DNA of 64,000 nucleotides from assembly GCF_040807025.1 (NCBI RefSeq), contig NC_090946.1:79358641-79422640 (forward strand), in the 5' to 3' direction. The notes under the pieces are model-generated. The model did not search any database, was not told where the DNA came from, and worked only from the letters and a program-made list of their open reading frames with translations. The DNA comes from Struthio camelus (taxonomy: Eukaryota; Chordata; Aves; Struthioniformes; Struthionidae). Position numbers and translations under genes: made by a program. Positions 1 to 12,600 of this stretch are shown here, piece after piece; the first letter of the stretch is position 1; the number at the start of each line of letters is the position of its first letter.

Positions 1-2023
1 ATTAAAATCAGAGCTATATAAAGAAATGGAAATGTTTGCTTCAGAGAAACCTGCTGAAGAAGTTTGTAGGAGCTGTTTGATACAGTTGCTGAAGCGTGTG
101 GTGAGTTTTAATTTGTGCAGGCTTTCACGGATGTTTTTATCTTCCCTCACTGGTAAGAAGTTAATTTAGTCCCAGAGATTGGACACATCATTCAACTTTT
201 TCCTGATGTGATGGACATGATTTGGGTAATTGGGTTTAACCAGACTCCATGCCTATTAATCCAGCTTTAAAAACAAGAACTGCCAAATTACCACAGTTCT
301 CCTTGTGGGACTGCTGAGCGTTGTGTTTCTTGGCCAAGTTATTTTTGGTTGTAGCCGAAGGTCAGAGGTACAGTAGGCATGCGTTACTCTGTGGTAAACA
401 AGAGGCAGTACAGCACACTTTGTGTAATTTCCACGAGGACTGGTGGAGTGGGGACACACAGGAAGAATGAATGTGCTGGGTTGAGCAGCTGGACTCTAAT
501 TGCACCACATTCCTCAGGCTCACACGTTGCCTCTGGCTTTCCTACCGGCACCTGCATTGGTGTTGTGTTATGCTTCAGAAGAAAAGCAGATATTTTTGGT
601 TGACTAAGAAGGCAGCAGCTAAAAGCTTTGTTGTAATTTTAATGCTAATGTCATCCAGAAGGGTGATTACACACTTTATAAACCTAAAGTTAATCTCCAG
701 GCTTTCAGATTTCAGCACTTTAAGGAAAGAAATGAAGCATTTTTGAGGTTTACCTTAAATCAAACCCAGAGAGCTAAGCAGAGAGGGAGGCCCCAGATGC
801 CATCCTGTCAAGGCTTACAGCGTAATTCTTTCCAAAGAAAAGCTTAAATATCCCTGAAATAAAGACTTGGTTGATTGTATGTGAAATGGTACACCTCTGT
901 TAGGATGAAAACATGAATTCTACATATTCCAGAGAGGAATATAGTGAATTCTTGTTCCATACCTGGGCTGACCCATAGACACGCTTCTGCGGTTGGCATT
1001 TCCTTCATGGCAGACATGAAGGAAAGTTGAGAAGCCATATCCTGTCAGACCACAAAGTACATTTGCGATTTTTTTTTTTAATATTGTCTAACACTCTTGG
1101 CTGTCTTTCTTGCTATTTACCTTTTACTGTTAGCTTTCTGGCTTCATGCTTCATTGTAATTTCTCAATACGAGTTGTTTGTTCACTGTTTTCTTTAAGCG
1201 TGTTTCTCAATACATTCTGGAACACGGAGGTGAGCGGAGCATGGCTGTTGCATATTCAAGGGTGACAACACAGGATGATTAATCTAAAAAATTTCCCTTC
1301 TGATCAGTTCTTAACAGTTTCCAGACATCCGATGAAGTACAACTGAAGCTGGCATTTGGGTCATGGATTTGTGATGACTGCAAGTGCTTAGCAGAAATAA
1401 GTAGCAGACAATGCAACTTATTGCTGTTTCTGATATAAGCAAGATTTGGATGTCATGTAAAAGTATTGAGAGATTATTATCTAGTATGGCACCAATAGTA
1501 AATAAAGTGCCAGACACTACCAGGTTAGAAGGGAGAAAATACAGGGCATAGTATATGAAAACCTGCATTTCTCAGTACCAGCGTGGATTCAATTAATACC
1601 ATAGGCTCTGAGCCTATGAAATGGCACAGTTCAGACTTTGTGCGGTATACTGACAAAGTACTGTTAATGTCTCCAATGACTGTAAGTTCTTTTAGTATAT
1701 GTTTTACTTAACACCAGAAAATACTGGTATTGCTAAGCTATAAATCTTTTAGAAATAGCAAACAGTTAAGGGTAATGTTAAGAAGTTTTGATAATACAAA
1801 AAGCTGGTGTTTCCTCAATTTATAGGCTTTGTTGCTCTTCTGGTGAGAAGGAGATGCTCTAGAATTCTGCAAAGGTTTTATACGTTTAACCATTACTTCC
1901 AAAGATTAAGACAAATAATTGAGATTTAGAGAATCCCTCAAGCTTCAGTCTTTTTAATGTTTTAGATAACTTACAATGCCATATTGTACAAGATAATCAA
2001 TGCAAACATTTAATCTTTCCCAG
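1..2023 (+). other. ATG14: ATG14 intron 1, 3' part
   Basis: This is AT-rich, non-coding sequence upstream of exon 2. No reading frame encodes the missing ATG14 N terminus (the CxxC-type motif and following residues), so exon 1 and the promoter must lie left of the window. The acceptor at 2021-2023 (cag) follows a short pyrimidine run. No other gene was recognised here. Confidence 0.8.
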
Positions 2024-2086
2024 GTTTTCAGACAAGAAAGAAAGGCTGATGCATCTTAAAACCAAACAGAGAGAATTCCAAAAACA
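2024..2086 (+). CDS. ATG14: ATG14 exon 2 (start of coiled coil)
   Basis: The exon has 63 nt. It begins with the last base of a split Arg codon and reads [15 protein letters not shown], aligning with human FIDKKERL. The donor is the strong consensus gtaagt at 2087. It leaves two bases (ca) that complete a His codon with the first base of exon 3. Confidence 0.93.
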
Positions 2087-5000
2087 GTAAGTTGAGTCAA
2101 TAAATAAAAATAAACTATAAGAATTCTCAAAACACAAAACATTCTGATGCACTGTTGTTGGACATATATATCGTCCAGATAGTCAAATAACTTTCATTTC
2201 TATTTCTTCCTCTAGTGTTTTGAAGGCCATGGAAGGGAAAGAGATAACTGATCAGCTGGTGAGTTATTCAAAGCACTCCAAAGTTTTTAAACTCTCGGAA
2301 TTCCTAGATCTCATAGACTAAAGTTACTTTTTACCTTGGGGGCATTGTATTGCTTTATCAAAAAGCCTGTCGTAAGCAAAACTGAAATTGGCTCTACAAG
2401 CAGAGTGCTCCAAACCACCAGAATTGTTCACTTATTAGGTATTTTTTCAATAACTTTTTATGTTGCCTGACTTTGTAGTAAGCGTTCAGCGTATCTGTGG
2501 CATTCATCTATGCACAGAACAGTATACAAAATATTTATTTATTGGTCTGGTCCAATTAAGAACATCCTGCTACTTTTGCACTATAGCTGCTGGCTTTGCT
2601 CTTAATCATTAGCCAGTGTGTTTGAAGTCGTTTGTACCCTAGAATTGCTGAACGTTCTTTTTCAGAGATGGAAAATAATGTCTTGCAAGATGAGGATTGA
2701 GCAGCTGAAACAGACCATTTGCAAAGAAAATGATGAAATGACAAGACGTGAGTAATGCCTGTGCTTTTGTGATCTGTAAAACCCCTGTGCCTTGAAGACT
2801 GAAATATCAGTTGATGTGAATCTGAATGTTAGTGTTAAAAATGCTGAATTTCCAAACTGTAATTTCTTAAATAAATTTGCAAGCAAATCAGTGAGTGACT
2901 TTAGTCATTTTATGCTTGGGTTTTAATTAACAAACAGTAGACGTATTATTCAGTTGGATGGAGATCATTTTGCAAAAGCTTAAAATGTAAGTGCTTAGCA
3001 GTCTATGACTTCAGCTTTGTCTCTGTAGTTGTTTTCTTCAGTGATGTGTTTCTGATCACTTCCTTTCGATAAAGAGGAGTAAACAGCTCTGCAGTTAATA
3101 TGACTTTCATGTAACTGATGAACTTTAACCCACGCCTTTTCAGAAATCCTAAAATCCTACTTGAGCAAGACTCTCACTGAAATATGGCATAGGCTGGTGA
3201 GTTGCTATCACTCAGCAGCCTCGTTTTTGAAACTCCTTAAATATTTTACGCACACGAGAGATTTGTAATGCCGTCTTTCAGAAGAGAATATGCAGCACTC
3301 TTCTCAACCTGCACACAAAGGAAAGATAGGAAGCATATGAAGGCACATATTGACTGAGTCAGGAGAATTTAATGACTTGAAATTCAAGCAGAGCCTTACA
3401 GAAAGTTGGAAGCACAGGCCTATATAACTGAGAATGTTTATAAAGGAGTAGCAGTAGCTTGCAGCTGTAATATCAAAAAGATGAAAAAGATTGAGGTGCA
3501 AAGTGACTTTCAGTTAATGAGGAACATGGATAGTAACAATAAGAAATACATAATAAGAGCAAGATGAAGGAGTGGGTGAGCTTGCTGGTTAACAGGAAAG
3601 ACAGCAAATAACAGTTAATGCAGAGAGTCTGAAATACTCACTGCCTTCTTTGCTTCATCTTCACACAAAGAAAATGTGATCAGGTGCTTAACCAGATCAA
3701 ATTTTACATCATGAGAGGACCGTAGGACAAGGAAAGAAAACAGCCGGTTAAATATTATTTTGATTATGTCAGCAGGGCCTTATGAGATTAACCTTAGAGT
3801 ACTGAAGGAGCAAGCTGAAGTAGTCTGTGGAACAGTTGATCTCATGAGGGAGAGAGGGTATCCTGGGAAACAGAGTGAAAACAGCATCTGCTTTCAAAGG
3901 GTGGAGGAAGGGAGAACCTTAAACTGATGGCTCAGTCATCCTAATATAAACCTCTGATCACCTTGCAGGTGTCTAGAAGATAAGGTAATTAAAAATAGAT
4001 ATCACCCTTTGTTAAGAATAGATCTTGTCAAATCAATCCCCTTCTCTAGGGGGTCAAGTGGTCTAGTGAAGGAGGAAGCAGAGGATGCAACCTACGTTGC
4101 CTTTGGACGCTCCACAAAACTATCTCACAGGCAAGCGAAGAAATATGCTCTGGATGTAATCGCTGCAGGGTTGACACACAAGTCTAGAAAGGCTGCGTTC
4201 AAAGAGTGGTGATACTTGTCAAACTGAGGAGGTGAGACAGGCGGAGCTCAGCAGGAACCTGTCCTTGGCCCAGTTTTGTTCAGTATTTTCCATAATAGCT
4301 TGCATGGTGGAATAGAAAGTGGCATGGTTGAAGCCAAGGTGGATGATGGTATGAGTTCTGTGGAAAACAGGATCAGTCATGCAGATAAACTGACAGAGTC
4401 ACCTGAAAACAACAGAGTTCAGGTGCAGATTGTGTAGGAAAGACAAACATATGTAAACACAAAGTGGGGAAAGCTAGTAAAATTTGACTGGGAAGGATCT
4501 GAGACGTCACAAACAAAATATAAATGATTAATCTGACACTGCTACAGAGAGTTTCAGACCTCATTCTGTATTATACGAACATAAGCATTGCATCTAAGAT
4601 AGAAGCAGTTATCCTGCTGTGCCTGGCATTGGTGATGCTTCAGTGGGAGTCTGTAGTCCAGTTTGAGCAATTTAAGAAAGATACAAGTCAACTGGAGAAA
4701 GTCCAGAAGAAAATATTAGGAATCAAATGCAGGAAATGATGAGGAAAATCGATGTTTGTTTGGTTTAGAAAAGAGGAAGCTGAGAATAATTGCCTATTCT
4801 CTTTAACCAGTGAAGAAAGGACCAGAGGAAATCAGCGTGACTTTGACTGAGGAATTAAATCACCTTTTCCCAAAATCCAGCTCTGACAGAGGGAAAATGA
4901 TGGGACCAACTATGTTGTGGAGTTCCCTCACTGGAAGTTTCTAAAGGGCTGGACAAGTATATCGTGAATGATGAAGATATATTTCAGCTTCTGCAGGGGA

Positions 5001-8000
5001 GGAAAGGGGAAGGGAGTTCCTACACATTTCTGTTATTCTGGGAAATGCATTAATACACAAATGCTTTTAATCTGTAGCTGTTTTTACTAGTCATCTGATT
5101 CACAGTGAACCTGCTTAGACTTAACCCATGAATTGCCTTAGCTATTGCTTCACCAACCTGTCATCTTATTAGCTCAGCTACCCAAAACTGCTCTTGCAGA
5201 TAGACCGTAAAGGAACTTTTGCAACAAGTATTCAGGAGATCAGAAATCCAGCGTGGTTCTCTTAGAAAAGAGACCACATTAGAAAATATAAATAGGTTGT
5301 TTCTTTTCTTTTGAATATGGCACAGTTTAGTTTTCTGAAATAAAAACATTTTTAGGATGGTGGGCTCCTGCTTATGCGTTTGACCCTCTTTGACACCTCA
5401 ATAATTGGTGCTTCTTAAAATACGGTTTTAAAATATTTGTGATTGCCTTCTATCTGCAGAGAACAATTCAGGGAGAGAATTCTGGAATAGCTCTATAGTG
5501 GGCACAGACGACCGTGTGTGTGCTTGCATTTATCAGGCAATGTAAATGTGTGGGACATAGCAGTACTTGAAATACTCCTGAGGACAAATTTTTAATTGAG
5601 GAAGCAGCATGTTTGGATTGTTTTCCCCTGCTTTTCATTGCTGTTGGCCTTACAGAAAGGGGAGTTACACTCAGCAGGAAAACAAAAAAAAAAGTAGCCT
5701 TCCAAGTGCAGCATGAATGTGGAATTGAACAAATTGACATTTTTCTGCATCTTTTCTGTTATTCTTTGTGCAAAGGGAGGGTTTGGGATATATGGGTGCA
5801 ATTATTAATTTTAATGGGCCGCAACAGATCAGACAGAGCAGTAGAAACAATTTCTCGTGTTCAGAGAAAGTGCTTTTGTGTCTGTGAGGACAGGTGCATG
5901 CTGTAGGTTACCCCTCAGTCCTGATCCCCCACATTTCCAGACCAGGGATGAGCCGGAGTGGTGTGCAGTTCCACCTCTGCCAGCGTAAACCAGGGCTAGC
6001 TGGCTGAATGTGGCTGGGCGTACACCTGGGGATGGGAATCATTCTTGGATCCCATTCTTCAGGCATAGCCTTGCAATCAGAATTTATCAGTAAAACAATG
6101 TCAGGGCTTAGTGCTTCCCTTCTGTGCAAGGGACAGTTATCCCACTACTTGATTACAGGAAAGTGAATAGTCTGTCTTGGTGTAATGGAGCCTTACTAAT
6201 ACTATTTCTGTTCAGTCATAACAATTGAAACTGAGTGAGCAGTAGATCGGGACTCCTGTTCAAGCTAGGCTGCATAAAGATTTCTAGACATGTGTTTGGA
6301 GACAACGTATAGGAAGTATATTTCTGTGCTTTTGAAAGACAGAAATGGTTAACCCACTCTGTCCAGTACCCTGTGTTTGTGGAAACTTTACTGCAGTGAC
6401 TTATTTTATGGGCAGATCAGAAGGTGCTCTTGAAGGGTATTTTTCCAAGCCTTGGTGTGCCCGATGGCGTGGAGTAAATTCAGGCAGTTGCCGTCAGTCA
6501 GACGTTCAGTGCAGGCGCGCGTTTGTCGTTTTGTGACTGGGAAGGCAGGTAGTCAGTACTCCCTTGTGGTAATAAGGAGGTGCGCTGTTGGGATCCAAGT
6601 GCTTTAAGAGCACGTACATGACTGCAGAGCCCAAATAGACACTAAAAGAAGTACTGGTGCCAGAAATTGTGACTCAAGATGCTATCTGCATTGATTTTGG
6701 CTGCAAGCAATGCATGCCTTTTTGGCCCAGACCATGCAGACATGTACATTCAAGCTATTCCTGTCATAATGATTATCTCAGAAATTTAATTAAACTGTGA
6801 AATCGTGGCTTTTCTGCTTCAAAGCCAAAAACAACTGCATAGAAGATATGGAAAGATTAATCCTAATTTCAGTCGCTTTGTAGATCTTCAGAAAAGATTA
6901 AAAAGTTGTATTACTTAGCAGTTGGAAACTGTTAAATGTGAAGCAGGGTTTTTTTAAGCTTCTGTAGATCTTGTTTTCTATAAATGTTAATAAAGCTTTT
7001 CTCAAGCTTACCACAAGTACCTCACAGCTCCTTTTCTAAGGCTAACATCTGCTGCTGTTTTCACAGACACAGAGGGGCTTCTGAGAATTAAAGAGGAGAA
7101 CCAGAAGCATTATCGCAGGGCTCAGCGGCATCAGGAGAAGAAAGAGAAGATCCAGAGGCATAACCACAGGCTGGGAGACTTGGTAGAGAAAAAAACCTAT
7201 GACTTGAAAACCCAGCATGAACATCTGGCAAATCTTCGCCGGACACGCATCCTGGAGCTAACATCAGTGATATTTCCCATAGAAGAAGTAAAGACAAGCA
7301 TGAGGTACAGAAGATTTATCCTTTTGAACTCCTTTTGCTTAGCTTTAGATGCCCAGAAGTGAGTCATGTAAGTCTAAGCTCGGTACTCTGGCTCTTCTGG
7401 CATCTGTGGAGAGAAGGAGGTATTTCCCAAAGGCATCCTTCCCAAAGGATAGAATAGAAGGATCTGGAGGTACTGGTATCTCGCACTGAGAGATCTGAGG
7501 CATGTGTCCGACATTAAGCTCTTTTAAAAGAGGCAATTAAAAATCCCAGACCAAAGTAAAATAGTTTCTGTAACAAGGAGTTTTGCAGCAGTGTTTGTAC
7601 AAGCGTTTCATTCTCAGTGAAGTCCATTTAAGTGCCAGCCAAGTACATTGCTGGTTATATTTTAAAAACGTCTTTAAAAACCCTCTGTTATTTTTTGGGG
7701 TGCTACAGAGATCCTGCAGATGTGTCTTCTGAGAGCGACAATGCTATGACCTCTAGCACTGTGAGCAAGCTTGCGGAAGCCAGGAGAACCACTTATCTCT
7801 CTGGAAGATGGGTGTGTGATGACCATAACGGGGACACCAGCATCGGTATCACAGGGCCTTGGATAACCCTTCCTAATAATGGAGACTATTCAGCATATTA
7901 CAATTGGGTGGAAGAGAAGAAAACTACACAAGGACCAGGTAAGAAGCGAGGTCTGATTAGACATCTGGGATATTCCAGAAGGTGTAGAACTTCTGGCTTT

Positions 8001-9586
8001 GAATGCCAGCAGAAGGCACTGGGACTGGTAGCTCAGTCCATTTGTTCTCGGATGGATGAACCTGAGTTAGAAGTAAAGAAATGCCAAGAAAGGGATTAGT
8101 CTGTTGAAAACCTCTTTTGCAGGAAATGCTCATCGGGGCGATGTGATAGAGAAATAAAGTCAATTATTCACAGCTTTGACATGGTTCACATGCCACAGGT
8201 TTCACAGGAATTCCAAGAATTACTGTTTTCTACTGGCTTCTGACAGACTTAACTGTAAATGATTACCAGATTCAGGCAGTTCTCAATACTGACAAATGAC
8301 ACTTTCCAGAGTAGACTTCAGTAACGCATTAAAACACCCACTGAGGCTTCATATAAAAGGAGACTTTCGTGATGTTTTTATTTCTTTTAGATATGGAACA
8401 TAATAACCCTGCTTATACCATCAGTGCTGCATTGTGCTATGCAACTCAGCTCGTTAACACTTTGTCTCTCATACTTGATGTAAATCTTCCGAAGAAGCTC
8501 TGCAACAGGCAAGTAATTGCAAGCCTCTAAGAAGATGAATCAGTGACTAGTTTTGACTGACCTCGATGTGATTTGTTTCTGTGAACATGTCATTATTTGG
8601 AACAGCTTTTATGGTAATGGTTGACGGCTCATGGCTTTCTGTGCTATGTAATTTTAGGGGGAGGGCTAGTAGAATTTTGGATCACAGTTAATAGTCCCTC
8701 CCTCCTTTTTACCTCCTGAGAGCCTAGAGCAACCACCGTCCTTCAGAATGACAGCTTATTAATAGACGTGTTCAGGCTCCTCAATTTGGGAATGAAATAT
8801 GACAGTGCATGAATAGCACTTTTTTCATTTTATGAGACCCTACTGTGCTTTACAAAATCCCAGCCCAGTTCAGTAAGTCTTAGTCATCTTGAATAGCTGC
8901 GCTACATATATGATCTAATAGTACTCATTAAGAGTTGTAGAACGAGGCTTTATAATATGACAGCAGCGTAATTCTCTTTGGGATAGAACACCAATGGGGA
9001 ACATAGCTGGCTGCCAGACATCTGGGAGTGTATCGTGTAAACTCCAGTTGTGACGAAAAAAATTAGATTTTTAATGTCTCTATAAAGTGGATGGGATCTG
9101 TACAGAATATTGAGGAAGCTGTGGACTTGGTCAGTCTTTCAGGGGTGTCAGCTCTGCTGTTGAGACTCTTAAGTGTTTAAAACAGTGGTTGTCTAAGCAA
9201 GAGCACAAAAGTTGTGTGGGACCACTGTAGTTTTTTGTCCTGTGATTTGGGTGCTCAGTCTGCACAGAAGGAAAGGATTTGGAATAGGATGTGATGTGAG
9301 ATTTAAAAGGAAAGCCAAAATAATTTGGCAGCAACAGGCCTTTCTGAGTCTACATACTGTTCACATCACTTGCCCTGTAGAAACCAGTGAGACTGGGGCA
9401 AGCAGGGCTTGTTGGGGAAATGCTAGCAATCTTGCAAGGTGAAAAACACTGATCTCTTGAGCACTCTGAAACTGGCTGTACAATTTAAACAAATGCTCAC
9501 TACAAGATTGCTTACTGCACAATACATTAAGAAGCCAGGGTACAGAATGCTGATGTCTCCAGTTGGTGTATTTTCATAGTGTTTTG

Positions 9587-9638
<52 letters not shown>

Positions 9639-12600
9639 ATGCGGTCTTTCAACAGCGAGTTCTGTGGAGAAAATCTCAGCAGACACAGGTTCACGCGGGC
9701 AGTGAAGAAGCTGAATGCTAATATCCTTCACCTTTGTTTCTCTCAGGTAGGATGAATGCACATTTAGATTCTTTAAATAGCTTTTAAAATATGTGCGACT
9801 GCAGGTTTCCTCCAGTAACTGATGATGTCTTTATCTTTCCTTCCCCTTGGTAGCATGTAAATTTAGATCTGTTGCACCCGCTGCATACGCTCAGGAACCT
9901 TATGTACCTGGTCAGCCCAGACACCGAGAACTTGGGCAGGTAAGAGCAGCGGTGTCGATGCGCCTGTGACTAAATTGCTTTTCGAGTTATACATTCGCCT
10001 TGTTATTTATGAGGGAAATTCTCCCCTTTTGCTGCACCTATGGATGACTCCTCCTCAACACATCAGAAATCAGGGTGGTTGCAGGAAGACAGGAGAAGGC
10101 AGAAAATGGGGGTTCTTAGTAGAAGATTGGATTTCGGAGATCTCTGTACACTGTGCTTCTGCGTATGGCAGGCTCATCTGGAGAATTTGTGACTAACTGT
10201 ATGGACTTGCTCTGTGCCCAGAAGCAGGAACTCCTTTCCTCTGGATGACAGCAACACATGTCCCAGGCAGTCTCTTGTGCTCCAGATATGACTGTAATCA
10301 CATCTTGCCAATATATAAATATCAAAGAGCATCCAGTAGTATAAACCCTAAAACAAATACTGGGTAACACTTTCACAAAATACTTCCAATCAGTGAGCCC
10401 CATAGTCCAAAGTCCACTCTTCAAATAATACCAAGTTTTATGTAAATTAAGATTAAAGACAACTTTTCTGTTAATTTAGTAGGCAATGTAAAGAACATCC
10501 ATTACTGCAGGCTGTGTGCACCAGCTCTAATATTCTTCCTTCTTTACAACTTAAGTATAAAAAAACCTAACACCATTGATCTGCTGTTGGGATAATCCGG
10601 TCACAAGTCACTTATGCCTGGGACAGTCTACAAATATTAGTTTAATCTGACTACTGTTTTATCCCCCTCGAACGCATGTTCTATCTTTTTGACCTTGTTC
10701 TAATGTGCAGTTCTTGTCTTTATTTAAAAACCTGTAGTGCCGCTAGGATGAACTGAATTCATGTTTCTTAGAACTTGTGTTCTTTGGATATATCCCTACT
10801 GGTTTGAACCAAGGGCAAGGGGAGCCAAACCCCTTTAACATAGCTCAGTTTGGAAAAAGAGGTGCTTGCTGCTGCTTGTCTGAAAACAAGGGAACTGCAG
10901 GAAATACCTGGTGAATGAAGAACTGTGTTCTAGGAAGTAGTTACTATAATAAGGATCCAAGGGCCACAGTGGACTCACTTCTCTGTGTGACTGTTACTAA
11001 GCTTCACGTGCATCAGCAGGGTCCGCATAGCAAAAGAAGAGGTTACAGGAAAGAGTAAAAGCATCACTGGAGAAAATACCTGCCAGGGAGAGAAATAGTT
11101 TAATCTTTTTAAAACTCTTTCAGCTCATTAGAGATGAGATTGAGAGATGACTTGATTTCCACACCTTCATGGGGAGAAACTGGAGGCTACTGAATGGCGT
11201 CTTAGTCTGGCAGAGAAGAGCATAAACACCATTGGAAGCAGAGAGTCTGAACTAAACTGAAATGAGGCACACGCTTTTAACACAGATTAATTATCGGCAA
11301 GAATGAAAGTGGAGATTCTCCATTTCCTGATGTCTCCCAGTCAAGGCTTGATGAGTTTTTGGAATGCATGGTGTCATCAAGCAGAAGTTACTGGGCCCAG
11401 GACAGGGGGAACTGGGTGGAATTTAATGGCCTTTGTTATATAGGAGATCACAGCAGATGATCTAATGGTCCCTTCTGGCCTTAAACTGATGACTCTCTTC
11501 TGATGTTGCCTTGTTAAGCAAAAGGCTTTGCCAGAAGGCAGCGCTCCCATTCCTTTTTATATTATGAAAGAGAAGTGTTTAACTTTAATTTCTCAACTGC
11601 CTGCGCAGTTTGCAGCAACCAGCTGCCTTTATTTTGCTTTAGGTATCTAGTTTGTAGTTTCCTTTATAAGCTCCTGTTTTCAGATGCATATAATTTTATC
11701 AAGCTTTTATTGTTTGGATTAAAATTTTCTGTCCTAAATGGCTGCTTCAGGCTTCTCCAAACAAGGCTGGTGAAACACTCTTTTATACATGTTAAATTCA
11801 CGCTCCTGTTTCACTGAGAATCTGTAGGAGCTTTGCGCTTTGGAATGAAATTTGACAGAGACTCTGCTTGCTGCAGGGGATAAACCTTTCATTGACTCTG
11901 TGAAAATCTGCCCTCTCCAGTTGTGGATTATGGACCTCTGAAACTCTTTGCAAATGCTCAGGAAACATTTTTTTAGATTTTGACTCCCAAGTTTCCTGTA
12001 TTCTAGTGCAAGGCTGTAGGACTGGGCAGGATGCAATTGCTTCTCCTACCAGGCAGCGGCAGCAGAGAACTCAGAGTTGCAGCATAGTTGAGGTTCGCAG
12101 GGGCCTCTGGAGTTCCTTTAGTCCAACTCCCCTCTCGAAGCAGGTTATTCAGGATCATGTCCTGGCAGGTTTTGAATATCGCCAGTGCTGGAGACTCCAC
12201 AGCCTCACTGGGCAACCTGTTCCAGTGTTTGACCACCCACACAGTAAAAAAAAAAAAAAAAAAAAAAGAGATTTTTTTTCTATGCACTCGGGTGCTTTCA
12301 GTTCTCTCTGCACTGGCACTTGGGCAGCCTGCAATGTCAAGGGCAGAAAGCCCTAGATGCAGCCTACCTCCCTTCCCAGCATTCCTGCAAGCACATGTTC
12401 TTCCATCATCGGCAGAGAGCTGTGAAACCCACAGTGGAAACGCGTCCTCCTGGAAACAACTTATTGCATCTTGCAGAGAGGTATAACAAAGGCACACGGT
12501 AGCTGACCGAGTGCTGGTTGAAGGTGGTTTCCGCTAACAGGTTTGGCTGATCTTTTTTGCAGTGAAACGCTGCTGTGGGTAGTCTCCACTAGTGGATTCT

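Noticed and set aside
7939..8099. Read-through of ATG14 exon 6 to a stop at 8097-8099
   Set aside because: A good donor at 7939 and exact continuation of the family sequence in exon 7 make retention unlikely as the main form. A minor retained-intron product cannot be excluded.
8509..8516. GT at 8513 as the donor of ATG14 exon 7
   Set aside because: It adds four bases and breaks the frame into the conserved exon 8 sequence. The GC donor at 8509 keeps it.
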